From NCBI RefSeq assembly GCF_018687715.1, contig NC_056764.1:6822501-6886500 (forward strand): 64,000 bases of DNA. Direction: 5' to 3'. Below are positions 23,992 to 34,601 of this stretch, piece after piece. Source of the stretch: Carya illinoinensis (taxonomy: Eukaryota; Streptophyta; Magnoliopsida; Fagales; Juglandaceae). Under the pieces are notes generated by a model. The model saw only the letters and a list, made by a program, of their open reading frames with translations, was not told the origin of the DNA and searched no databases. The position numbers were made by a program, and so were the translations under genes. The first letter of the stretch is position 1. Each line of letters opens with the position of its first letter.

Positions 23992-26334
23992 TCAGATCAG
24001 GCCTGGAACAAACATCGCATACATTATACTTCCAACCATGCTAGAATATGGGATTTGTTTCATAAAACCGATATCCAAGTCTGTTTTAGGAGCCTGGTCT
24101 GAGGACAATTTGAAATGCTGTCCTAAGGGTGTACTTACAGGTTTTACATGTTCCATACCAAATCTATTTAGAATTTTAGAAATGTAATTTTTCTGAGATA
24201 AATATAGCATACTAGCACTTCTATCTCTTTCAATTTCCATTCCTAAAATTTTCTTAGCAGGGCCCAGATCCTTCATTTCAAATTCTGATTTCAGCATGCT
24301 TTTGACTTGATTTATCAAAACAGTGTCTTTACAAGCTATTAACATGTCATCAACATACAAAAGGAGATAAACACATATTCCTTTTTCTTCCTTGTAATAG
24401 ACACAGCTATCATAGCAGCTTCTTTTAAAATTATTGTTAATCATGTGTGTATCAAATCTTTTATACCACTGCCTAGGTGATTGTTTAAGACCATATAAAG
24501 ATTTCTTTAGTAAACACACTTGATTACTTTTAATTTCATTTGTAAAGCCTTCAGGAGGCTGCATATGAATTTCTTCCTCAAGTTCTCCATGCAGAAAAGC
24601 AGTTTTAACATCTAGTTGTTCTAAATGGAGATTTTCATAAGCAGTATAAGCTAACAGTAGCCTAATTGAGGTATGTTTAACCACTGGAGAGAAGATTTCA
24701 TTGAAATCTATTCCTTCTCTCTGTGAAAATCCTTTGGCTACTAGTCTAGCCTTATACCTGGTCCCTTCTACCCCTGGTATGCCTTCCTTTTTCTTAAAGA
24801 TCCATTTGGATCCTATAAGTTTTACCCCCTTAGGTTTAGGTACTAAAACCCAGGTTTTATTTTTATTTAGAGATTCCATTTCCTCTTGCATAGCAAGAAT
24901 CCATTTTTGAGAATCCTTGCTATTCACTGCCTCTTTATAGGTCCTAGGTTCCTGGTAAACCACTTCATCAGCTACAGTTAGAGCAAACATAATGAGATCT
25001 TCCTGCCCATACCTTATAGGTGGTTTTATAACTCTCTTCTTCCTATCTCTAACTAGGTTATATGAGTTATCACCACCTATATCTTTGTCCCCTGAGTCTT
25101 CTTCCTCAGGTTTGCTACTTTCTCCAATTTCAGGTTCAGATTGGGCTCTTGATTGCTCCACCTCAATCTGAGATCCATTTGGGGACTGGTCAGTCTTGGG
25201 ATCACACTTTTCCTCTTGTGCCCGAGCCATCTGTGACTCATTAAAGGTCACATCTCTGCTCACAATGCAGTTATACCTACCAGGCCCATCTACCCAAAGC
25301 TTATAACCCTTAACCCCTTCAGGATACCCTATGAATATACACTTGAGTGCCCTAGGTTCCAACTTGTCAGTTTTTGAGTGTGCATAAGCAACACAACCAA
25401 AAATTCTTAAGTAGTCATAGCTAGGAGGTTTTCCAGACCACAACTCATGTGGAGTTTTAAACTCTATGGCAGATGATGGGCATCTATTTATGAGATGTAC
25501 AGCAATAGTGGCAGCCTCTGCCCAAAATGTTTTGGGCAGCCCTGAGTTTGACAACATACACCTTACCCTTTCTAGGATGGTTCTGTTCATCCTTTCAGCT
25601 AGACCATTCTGTTGGGGTGTTTCCCTCACTGTCTTATGCCTAAGAATTCCTTCTTTTTGACAGTACATATTAAACTCATTAGACAGAAACTCTAGTCCAT
25701 TATCTGTTCTAAGGGTTTTGAGTTTTCTACCTACTTGGTTTTCCACTAGAGTCTTCCACTCCTTAAACTTACCAAAGGTATCACTCTTATTTTTAAGGAT
25801 GTATATCCAAACTTTCCTAGAGTAATCATCTACTAAAGAAAGAAAATAACTTCCTCCACTATGTGAATTCACTCTAGCTGGTCCCCATAGATCTGAGTGA
25901 ACATAATCTAGGGTTTGTTTGGTGTTGTGAGTTGCTGACTTAAAACTAACCATCTTTGCCTTTCCATAGATACAATCTTCACAGAAATGTAAGTTACCTA
26001 GGTTTTTATCACTCAGCAGTCCTTGTTTTTGAAGTTCTAAGAGTCCCCCTTGACTTACATGTCCAAGCCTCCTATGCCAGAGTACGGCTTTGTTTTCTAC
26101 TATGTTCTGAGCTGGACATGCTTCCCCAACTAGTGTTTTCCCAAGTAATGTATACAACCCATTTTTAATTACTCCTTTCATAATGACTAAAGAGCCTTTA
26201 GTAACTCTAAGAATCCCTGCCTCAGATTTAAAAGTGTATCCAGCCAAATCTAGCATACCAAGAGAAATTAGGTTTCTCTTTAGTTCAGGTATGTACCTAA
26301 CCTCCCTCAACACCTTTTCAATCCCATCATGCAA
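23992..26334 (-). pseudogene. Copia Pol: integrase and reverse transcriptase
   Basis: Order and motifs are typical of copia. The integrase zinc finger reads WHRRLGHV...FCEDC. The catalytic core has D in DYVHSDLWGP, D in LRTDNG and E in TPQQNGLAERMN. The reverse transcriptase has KARLVAKGF, the SLYGLKQSPRQW block and the active-site motif YVDDM. It is in the same frame as Gag, from which it is separated by the in-frame TAA at 26365-26367 (Lys AAA to TAA is the simplest explanation). It ends early because of the 1-base loss near 24010. Apart from these two changes the domain is undamaged. Confidence 0.95.
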
Positions 26335-26364
26335 TTTGAGTCTAACTGACCCTATTCCTATGAC

Positions 26365-27336
26365 TTAGCAGGTCTTATTATTTCCTAGGATTACCTGCCC
26401 CCCATCCATCTTAGTGAATGTCTCAAACCACTCTCTGATTGGACACATGTGAAAGGAACAACCAGAGTCCATTATCCACTCTGTTTTAGAGTCAACCTCA
26501 CTCACTGTAAGTACCTCAGCACTCTCATACCCCTCTAAGACCACAGAGGCATCTCCTGCCTCTTTGGTCTTATTCCCAAAGTTAGGTTTCCTATCTGGGC
26601 AGTCTTTCTTAAAATGCCATTCCTTGTGACAGTGGAAGCATTTAAACTGTTTCCCCTTTGACTTAGACCTATGTTTCTTATTTTCATATTTTCCTTTCTT
26701 CTCTCTTTTTTCTGATCTACCCCTTATAGACAAGCCTTCCCCATGATTCTGTTTGGTATCTCCTCTATGCTGTAGTTCCCTAGTGTGAAGTACTGATTGT
26801 ACTTCATCAAGAGTCAGAGAATCTCTACCATACATCATGGTTTCTTTTAGACTTAGGTATGAAGAGTCCAAAGAACTCATTAGAAGGATGGCTTGATCCT
26901 CATCCTCCACCTTAATGTCGATGTTTGCTAAGTCTAAAATAATCTTGTTGAACTCATCAAGGTGCTGTCCTATTGGTGTTCCAGGGGCCATCTTAAAGGT
27001 ATACAACTTAGTTTTCTTGTGTAGTCTGTTAGCTAGGGATTTGGTCATATACAGGTTTTCTAATTTTAGCCATATGCCTGCTGCAGTGTCCTCACTGGCC
27101 ACCTCTCTCAAGACTTTATCCCCAAGAGAGAGGATTAGGGCACTGTGAGCCTTCTGGAGGATGTCCTTATGGACAATCCCATTTTCTTCCTCTTTCAAGG
27201 AAGAACCTTTTTGTTTTTCACCAAGAAGGGCATCCTGCAGTCCATGTTGGACTAGCAGTGCCCTCATTTTAATTCTCCATAAGCCAAAATCGTTATCCCC
27301 AGTAAACTTCTCTATATCAAACCTCATGGTTCCCAT
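26365..27336 (-). CDS. Copia Gag and start of protease, 323 residues
   Basis: Starts at the ATG at 27334-27336, just inside the primer-binding site. It contains the capsid-like UBN2/Gag region (LHKKTKLYTFKMAPGT, HLDEFNKIILDLANI). A single CCHC zinc knuckle follows, CFHCHKEWHFKKDC; the position before the His is Trp where Gly is common. The aspartic protease active site MDSGCSFHM is near the end. The frame stops at a TAA (26365-26367) inside the protease, where the family continues, so protease and Pol are cut off. Confidence 0.92.
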   Translation of the reverse strand: MGTMRFDIEKFTGDNDFGLWRIKMRALLVQHGLQDALLGEKQKGSSLKEEENGIVHKDILQKAHSALILSLGDKVLREVASEDTAAGIWLKLENLYMTKSLANRLHKKTKLYTFKMAPGTPIGQHLDEFNKIILDLANIDIKVEDEDQAILLMSSLDSSYLSLKETMMYGRDSLTLDEVQSVLHTRELQHRGDTKQNHGEGLSIRGRSEKREKKGKYENKKHRSKSKGKQFKCFHCHKEWHFKKDCPDRKPNFGNKTKEAGDASVVLEGYESAEVLTVSEVDSKTEWIMDSGCSFHMCPIREWFETFTKMDGGQVILGNNKTC

Positions 27337-27345
27337 AGAACCTAG

Positions 27346-27358
27346 GCTCTAGATACCA
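27346..27358 (-). promoter_or_regulatory. Copia primer-binding site (initiator Met tRNA type)
   Basis: In element orientation TGGTATCTAGAGC lies two bases inside the 5' LTR. It matches the usual TGGTATCAGAGC complement of the initiator methionine tRNA with one extra T. Confidence 0.8.
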
Positions 27359-27360
27359 GT

Positions 27361-28233
27361 TGTTATAAAAGTAACCCTCTTTGGTTGAAAAAAGGTTTAA
27401 TGTTATTATGATATTATAGACTAAAGATTTATTTTATAAAGGTATTCTGTTTTCACCGAATATAAGCCCTCTGTTATATTCCCAAACAGAAACATAATAT
27501 TCATAATAACCACAGTTTGATGATAATAAAAAAAACCTAGAAACAGCAGTATACTAATAGATGTCCAGATTACCAATATACACCTCGATATTGAACAGTA
27601 TTATACAGATCAACAAAAATGATGAATATCTTCCAATATTATCGCAAGAAAGCATCAAGAATCAAATATGAACAATAAGAACAATAAAGAAACTAAAAGC
27701 AAGGAAAGAACACACCAATATACGTGGTTCGACCCTAATGGTCTACGTCCACGGCAAGAATGGGCCTCAGAGCTTTTATTGATGAACAATACTTCACAGA
27801 GAAGCCTCAGTACACATAGAGTCACAAATCCTCACAGAAACCCCAAGAAATCACTCTGATTTCTTCTCTCTACAAGGAAATCTCACCAAAACCCTAATCC
27901 CCCTCTCTGTTCTCTCTGTTCTCTCTCTCTCTGAAATGGCCGATATGTACAGAATGAATATCAACTAGGGTTTACACCGTATAGCACATATATATATATA
28001 TATATATGTTACAAGAGATGCTGACACGTGTAAGTAATCCAGCGGCTCAACTCTAAAACGTTCTGAAGGAAGCATGAGCTTCTCACGTGATTTCATCAGC
28101 TCAGATTAAAACACATCAACGATCCAGATTTGGCCATTTGTACATCATCCTTTAATCAAAAGCTTCAAGAGAGGATATTAGAAGATTAAAAAAAAAAAAC
28201 ATAACAGATAAATGTATTGACACACGTATTACA
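27361..28233 (-). repeat. Copia 5' LTR (right copy)
   Basis: 873 bp, partner of 22415-23287. Differences include an A/G change near the TTATTATG start, CGGCAAG versus CGGCAGG, CACCAAA versus CACCGAA, GATATG versus GATGTG, AAGCATG versus AAGCACG, and small CT/TA length changes. Confidence 0.95.
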
Positions 28234-28427
28234 CAAATGTCTCAAAATCGTTAGTATTTGACTTGGCATTCTAGACATGAGGGTGATTTGCAATGATTAT
28301 TTTGCAATAAATTTTTTTCGTCACAATTGGATCCATTTGCAACGAGAAATAAAATTTTGTTGTAAAAAAAGTATACATTAGTAAGGAAAAAAATATGGTT
28401 GCAAAAAGCCAAACATGTTTTAGTATA

Positions 28428-28805
28428 TATAAGGGTATGCTTGGGAAATGAGATGAGATAATATGAGAATTTTGTAAATAGTAATAAGATAATTTGTAAA
28501 TAGTAGTGATTAGATAGTTTGAATTAAGTATTTATTGAGTTTTGGAATAGTAGAGAGAAAATTTTGAATAAAAAATATTATAAAATTAAAATATTGTTGA
28601 AATATAATTTTTTAACATAATTTTTGTTTTGGGATTTGAAAATTTTGAATTATTTTTTATTTATTTGAAAGTTTGAACAAGTTGTAATGGTTAGTTTGAA
28701 AAAGTTATAACAATTAGTTTGAAAGTGTTTGTATTTTAATGATATTTGAGAATGAAATGAGATATATAGGATAAGATGAGATAAGATGAAAAACTTTTTC
28801 AAAGA
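28428..28805. repeat. MITE-like repeat (GATGAGATAAGATGA family)
   Basis: It begins GGGTATGCTTGGGAAATGAGATGAGATAA and ends with GATAAGATGAGATAAGATGAAAAAC. The middle is AT-rich with GTAAATAGTAATAAGAT and TTTGGAATAGTAGAG modules that recur at about 33410-33600 and 33980-34060. No coding capacity. Confidence 0.5.
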
Positions 28806-30300
28806 TTCCCATAGATCACAACATAGCACTTCAACTACAGTGCCGTTGATGTCAAATAATTCACACCAAGTTACAGGTATATCTGGTCACAATTCATCAT
28901 CAAGCTAAAAAGAAAGTTATTTTCTACCTAAAATAGAAAAATTTAACTTATATGTCGGTAATTAAGAAAGATACGCATCTTAAATTGAAAAAAAAAAAAA
29001 ATTATCATTCAAAGTTTCAAACTTGTCTTACGTACAAATTAAAGCCAACTCCTGCCATATGTCATCGATCCACACAAAATTAAGTATAAGTAAATTAAGA
29101 TTATGACTCGATCGTACGTCCATCATGTTGTGATATATATACAATTGAAAGATGTCACCCATGCATGCACACATGAATGTATATTATATTCTAAATGATT
29201 TTTTTTATTAATTTATTGATCTACTAATGGAGGTTGTTGGTACCTGCCCAGACTCGCATATAAAATATGCTAATAAACTAGAAAATTAGTAATTAATTAA
29301 ACATGGAGGATATCAACAGTTTGGCGCGCGCTCATGTGCTGTCTCTTTGCTCAGATCTTGTCTTTATTATCCTCATGCAGTTTCGTGACGTCTTCCAGTT
29401 CTTTAAGCTGTACGTTGATCAAGGAGCTCAAAGATATATAATTTATGACATTTTGAGATAGTTGTGGGCTAGCTATAGAATCATCATCAGTCAAGCCGGC
29501 GGTCCTAATTAAGAAACGTATTTAATTAATTTCTTTGAATACTTGCGAAAATCGAACTATATATCTTCTATTAATGTTGTCACTATTGATATATAGTTAC
29601 ATGCACGGACGGTTGTTCAAACAACCGATATACATGATGACTTGTAGATTTAAAGGTGCGCGAAGTGTACGTATATATGGGCTGATCTTGACCAAAGTAT
29701 AAAAATTTTAATTCTTTCCTAAATATAGGGACGTACGTATATAAAGGTGCGCGCAGTGTACGTATATACATGATGATCTAGATCTCAAAAGTTGACTTCG
29801 AAGGAAAGGGCTACACATTACGAGAACTCTTAAAAGCAAGCTAGCTAGGTTTTTCATTTTTTAAAAAATAGTAACAATCAATCTCTGGGTAGCTAGCCAA
29901 ATCATTATATTAATTAAGTACGTGACCACCGATCGATGCGAGTGGTAGTTTCCTTGAACTTGGACAAAAATGAGAAATGGTGTGAAACAGTAATATATAT
30001 CAATCAAGGTCTTAAACTGATGATCAAAGTGTCCAAACAAAAAACTAAAAAGCAAAAAAAAAAAAAAAAAAAAATCATGCTCTCAACTTATAGTCCAGCT
30101 TGAAGAAATGGGCGTATACATGACACGCGCACGGGGAGATCATGGTAGATCTAGCTATCATCTGATCTTTTATATCCCTTTGAACCCATGCATATATACG
30201 TACCGATCGTAATTTTACACAGTTACTGGGCTTTAGATAATGTACTTACTAGTCCAAGTTCAACAAAAGCCATGAACACTTGCTTCTCGTAGAACCTGAT
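28806..30300. other. Intergenic region downstream of the minus-strand WUN1-like gene
   Basis: No gene supported. It contains a direct repeat AGGTGCGCG[A/C]AGTGTACGTATATA at about 29653 and 29743 (90 bases apart), a poly(A) run at about 30052-30074, and many CTAGCTAG and GTACGTAC words of the kind seen near the other WUN1-like gene. Confidence 0.5.
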
Positions 30301-30312
30301 GATCAACCTCCG

Positions 30313-30816
30313 CTAGATCGCCAGAACAAGGTCCGGCAGCGAGCGCTTTGAAATCTCCCTGGGGTCACTTCGCCACACCAGAGTCTCATCTCCAGTTTCG
30401 GAAATCCTAAGCAACACCGTGAGCAACGTGTTGAAATACTCACGGAATTGCAGAATCATGTCTTCCTTAAGCGTCCACACATGCACCCAATACACCTTGA
30501 ATCCATCCCATCCCTCCATGATCACACGGTCGCCGACGGCCACGATGCTCCGAGGCCTGAACTTGAACTCCGTGTGCATCGACTCTCCGGTGAGTATCTT
30601 CATCATGTGCTGGCATTGCGGAGGTCCATGGAACCACCATTCAAGGTCGGGGCCCACAACCCTAGCAATGGTGTCGGCGTCACCTCGTGCCAGGGCCTTG
30701 TACAGCATTTTCACGATCTTCTTGTTTCCTTTCTCAAGCTTTGATTTCGGGGAGATTGATATGCCCCGATCGTTTTCCGGCATGAGCAGCTCAATATTGT
30801 GGTTGAGTACTCCCAT
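30313..30816 (-). CDS. Wound-induced protein 1-like (SnoaL/NTF2-like fold), 167 residues
   Basis: Intact single-exon gene of the same WUN1 family as the gene at 19505-19984. The N-terminal 28 residues are variable. They are followed by the helix KKIVKMLYKALARGDADTIAR, the signature DLEWWFHGPP, the strands VYWVHVWTLKED and LQFREYFNT, and the family C terminus SLPDLVLAI. The start ATG at 30814-30816 has no in-frame upstream competitor and lies 109 bases below a TATA box. The two genes are clearly diverged outside the conserved blocks, so they are old paralogues rather than a recent copy. The role is inferred from family expression (wound/stress/senescence); no catalytic activity is known. Confidence 0.9.
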   Translation of the reverse strand: MGVLNHNIELLMPENDRGISISPKSKLEKGNKKIVKMLYKALARGDADTIARVVGPDLEWWFHGPPQCQHMMKILTGESMHTEFKFRPRSIVAVGDRVIMEGWDGFKVYWVHVWTLKEDMILQFREYFNTLLTVLLRISETGDETLVWRSDPREISKRSLPDLVLAI

Positions 30817-30924
30817 GTTGTTGCCTGTTGGGAAATAAGGTTGGGTTTAGTAGGAACTGGGAAAGGCTCTTGATTATTGTTATTCTAGTGTATATGATTG
30901 CGTTAACATGCATGGGACGTCGAT

Positions 30925-30936
30925 CTATTTATATAG
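30925..30936 (-). promoter_or_regulatory. TATA box of the minus-strand WUN1-like gene
   Basis: CTATATAAATAG on the minus strand, about 109 bases upstream of the ATG. It is a near-consensus plant TATA box at a suitable distance. Confidence 0.7.
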
Positions 30937-31774
30937 ACATTGAAGGCCAAAGAAAAATACAAATCGAAGAAGTATTGATTTGTGGGACCCATCATACTAA
31001 TTAATTAAAGGAAATAATTAACTTTGTATTAAGGTTCGTGGTCATTTTTTATTTTCTTGACATGAATATATTGAATTAATCTGATCCAACGGACCATGCA
31101 TGATGATGTTCCAACACGTTTGTCCAATTGTTATACCCATGGGACCATTATGGGATTAGTGTCAATAGAGTACAAGATTATTGTGGATGTTAAATTCGAA
31201 AGCGTGGTAAAATATTATAATGCTGAGAGTTAAAAAATTAACCAAATTAATATCTAACAGTTTTAAATTTTTTAAACCAATTGTTAGATTTTTAACACAT
31301 ATGTATACAGATAAATATATATTTGAAATGAATAAAATGTAGTTCCATAAATAAAATAAAAAAGCGATCTTCATATAATTAGTGAATAAGTTAAAAAATG
31401 TAACTAGCGCCGTCTCATGATGCACCAATTACCAACTCCCTTTGTTTACAAATCTTAAAAATCTCAAATAAATTTATGTCCTACTAAGTAGTTTTGTTAT
31501 GGAGTAGTAGTAAGGCTACTCATCATTTTAATTTTTATCATTTTCTCATGATGTGACATAGATGCTTAGAAACTATTTATAATTATATTTTACATGTAAA
31601 CTTATCGTATTCTAATGTCACATCATGTGATGATGAGAGGGTGATGAGAAAATTAATTATGAATAGATTTTTTTCTTTGCTACTATCATATTATAATTTT
31701 GTTTGACGAGGTTAGATTTATATGTTGTAAATTTGTAATGTTTTTTGGAATTTAAAAAATTATAAACTGAAACT

Positions 31775-32095
31775 AGGGCTAGTTTGGATAATCAAGTATT
31801 TCGAAATATTCTCACATATTTCATTTTCAAACATCACTTCAATACAAAATATTTTTAAATTTCAAATTTTTAACATTTTCATCTAATCATTATCTATTTA
31901 TTATAACTTTATCAAATTTTCAAACAAAAACAAAAAATAATATAACTTTATAATATTTTATTCAACGTTTTCTTTCACATTGTCTAAAATCCAATAAAAC
32001 ATTTTAGCTAAAACTATTTTATTACTATTCACAAACTATTTCATTAATATTTACAAATATTCTAAAATATTTTAAATATCCAAACGAGCCGTAAA
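31775..32095. repeat. MITE with GGCTAGTTTGGATA / TATCCAAACGAGCC ends
   Basis: The left end GGCTAGTTTGGATAATCAAGT is mirrored by the right end TTTAAATATCCAAACGAGCC. The interior is AT-rich with palindromic TTCGAAATATTCTCACA / AATATTCTAAAATATTT. It is about 320 bp and non-coding, most likely a non-autonomous DNA transposon. Confidence 0.7.
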
Positions 32096-32264
32096 TAATA
32101 AGATTCATCTCAAATAACAAAATATTTTCATAAACCATTATATCCTACTATTTTATTTTTAAATGAATAAAGAATTATAACTTCCATCTTATTTTCACCT
32201 AGCAAATAATTTTTTTTTTTTTTTTTTTAATTTCATCCCAACATTTCAACTTGGATGGTTAAAA

Positions 32265-32965
32265 TTAGGGGGTGACAATGCATGACATAACCCATGAATC
32301 CAATATGATTAATATGATACGAAATAAGCAAATTTAAGTTTGATATAAATGAGTTTGGATAAAAATAGATTAATTCGATAAGGGATAGTTAATAAATGGG
32401 TAACTCCATACAACTCATAATCAACTTGTATAACATGAATAAATAATATTTTCAAATTTTATAAATGTTTGTTTTATGTACTTATTTTGTTGGGATGTAA
32501 TATATTAATATTAGTATTTGACTACTTAATATCTCAAACTATTAATTTTTTATAATATGTAATTTTATTTTATAAAAATATGAATTTTATTTTATATATG
32601 ATTAGTTTGAATATTGATCGTAAAATATTTTATTTTGAATCTACTTATAATTATGAATGACTTATATAGTTATTTTTGCATTATACAAAAAATTAAATTA
32701 ACTGGATTAAAAAATAAATATACAGAACAGCTCAATTTATTTATATGAAATAAATTGAAATGTGTTTAACGGGTCAAAATAAGTTAAACCGTCGTGTTAA
32801 CCTAATAAAAATTTATTATTAAATAGGTTAAGTGAGTCATATCATATCACTTGTTATTTATATAGGTGTTAAGATTTTAAGATCTACACGTAAAATGTAT
32901 TGTATTTGAATTGATCTATATAATCTAATACTCATAATACGATACGATATGAAGACGCACGGCGA
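32265..32965. repeat. Decayed dispersed repeat (GGGTGACAA...ACGATACGATATG)
   Basis: It opens GGGGGTGACAATGCATGACATAACCCATGAATCC and closes with ATACGATACGATATGAAGACG. The words look like a once CG-rich repeat of ACACGACCCGT type eroded by C-to-T changes. No ORF. Confidence 0.4.
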
Positions 32966-33359
32966 TACCAATTAATGCCCTTACTTCAACGACTAATGTG
33001 GCAGACAATGATAACGTACATGACATGATCTCGTGAGTCTCTCTGAAACTAGCATATTCTAGAATTAGGGGCATGAATTAGCATGAACGTTCTCAAACAA
33101 ATAAGACAAAATTAAATTTAAAATGGAAATTAGTAAAATTGGCTTTAAAAAACAATAATATTAAGATGAAGTTGAAACACTTCTGTGGCTAAATAAATTA
33201 TGATCACGAGGTGCCTGTATAACAAGCTACAAAAAGTAGTAAAACTCGCACACGAAAAGGAAATTAAAATAATTAATTAAAAGAAAGACGAGAAAACAGT
33301 AAATTAAAAAGGTATGCAAGTCAGCTCAGAAAAAATATAAAATAAAGTTAAAAACAAAG

Positions 33360-33755
33360 TTTGGGAGTAGGTATTGAATTGAAGGCTTGTTATAATATTT
33401 AAAAAATTATTAAATTACATGAATAATAGTGAAATAATTTAATTTAAAATATTTTATTATATTTTAAAAAATAAGAGATAAAAATTGAATAAATATATTA
33501 AAAAATTAAAAAATTAATTGAATATAATTTTTTAACATGATTTTTGTTTTGAAATTTAAAAAGTTATTAATTATATTTTTTGTTTTGTTTAGAAGTTTGA
33601 AAAAATTATATTGGATCTTGTATTTAGATAATGATTAGACAACAATTACATAAAAATTTTAAAAATTTAAAATTAAAAAGTATTTTGAAGTTGGGTAACG
33701 CCTAGAAAATAGTATTAAGAATTTTTGAAAATGTTTGAGTGTCCAAACAATGCTT
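33360..33755. repeat. MITE-like repeat, GTTTGGGAGTAGG / GAGTGTCCAAACAATGC ends
   Basis: AT-rich and non-coding, with loosely inverted GTTTGG / CCAAAC termini and interior modules shared with the repeats at 28428 and 33962. Confidence 0.45.
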
Positions 33756-33961
33756 TAGGCAACAAGTGATGCCGTTATCTTTGAGAAATATTTTAGCCCA
33801 CAAAGAAATATATAAAAATAAACTCATAAATTGATGTAATTTGATGCGGTACAAGATTATAAAAATTACTTTTATTATAAAGTAAATCTAACGTATTAAA
33901 TGAAATCATGTCAATTCATTGGTTTTTTTTTTTACATTATTCTTTTGTTCTACAACAACTT

Positions 33962-34397
33962 CTCTAGGCCTCGTTTGGATAGTAAGATGAAATAAGATAA
34001 TTAAATGGTTTGTAAATAGTAGTGAAATCGTTTGCGTAGAGATGTTTTATGAGATTTTGGAAAATGATAAAGAAAAAAATTAGACAAAAATGCTATAAAG
34101 TTAAAATATTGTTAAAAAATTATATGAATATTTGAAAATGTTGAATTATTTTTTGTGTTGTATTTAGAAGTTTAGAAAAATTGTAATAATTAGGTAACGA
34201 TTAGATAAAAAAGTTAAAAATTTTAAAATTGAAAAATATTTGTATTTATAATATTTAGATATTAAAATAAGATGAAATAAAATGAGATAAAATGATAATT
34301 TTTTGCTATCCATAAGTCTTTTGCTATACAAATACTTTTTCATTACTATTTGTAAATTATCTAAAATCACCTCACTACCTAAATGTAACCTAAAATT
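33962..34397. repeat. MITE-like repeat, CTCGTTTGGATAGTAAGATGA end
   Basis: The left end GGCCTCGTTTGGATAGTAAGATG and the right end CACTACCTAAATGTAACC are roughly inverted. The interior has GTAAATAGTAGTGAAAT, TTATGAGATTTTGG and GATGAAATAAAATGAGATAAAATG, modules of the commonest small repeat family in this window. Confidence 0.55.
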
Positions 34398-34601
34398 TTA
34401 AAACTATAAAGGAGTATTTTTTTTTTTTATAATTTGAATATTGTGTACATGGTCAAATTAAATATCACTATCATTTCGGGGCTGGTTAAGGTTAGATCTG
34501 AATATAAAGATGATTTCAATTCATCTTAATTAATCATTACAACTTTATTAAATCCTCACATAAAATAAAATAATAATATTTAAAAATAATATCTTAACAA
34601 T

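Larger units (their letters stand above)
22415..28233 (-). mobile_element. Ty1/copia LTR retrotransposon, nearly intact
   Basis: A complete 5.8-kb element oriented on the minus strand. LTRs of 873 bp each (22415-23287 and 27361-28233) begin TGTAATACG and end TTATAACA in element orientation. The insertion is bounded by the 5-bp duplication CAAAT. A primer-binding site and a purine-rich tract sit at the expected inner LTR edges. The interior encodes Gag, protease, integrase, reverse transcriptase and RNase H in copia order (integrase before RT). Two small lesions break the polyprotein: an in-frame TAA at 26365-26367 and a 1-base loss near 24010. The LTRs differ at only about eight substitutions plus microsatellite length, so insertion is recent. 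The Gag N terminus suggests a Tork/Tnt1-like lineage, which is tentative. Confidence 0.95.
20779..28421. mobile_element. Decayed CACTA-like element, split by the nested copia insertion
   Basis: The left end reads CACTCCAACAAGAAAGGC followed by TTTTTGCAAGG. The reverse complement of the right end reads TACTAAAACATGTTTGGC followed by TTTTTGCAACC. The shared inverted core GGCTTTTTGCAA and the CACT(A)-like starts fit an eroded CACTA terminus. Between the ends, TTGCAAGGAAAT / ATTGCAA / GTTGCAAA words recur in both orientations about every 40-60 bases (20800-22414 and 28239-28400), like CACTA subterminal arrays. Without the 5.8-kb copia insert the element is about 1.8 kb and non-coding. No clean 3-bp target duplication is visible (TAA versus TAT). 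The superfamily call is inference. Confidence 0.55.
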
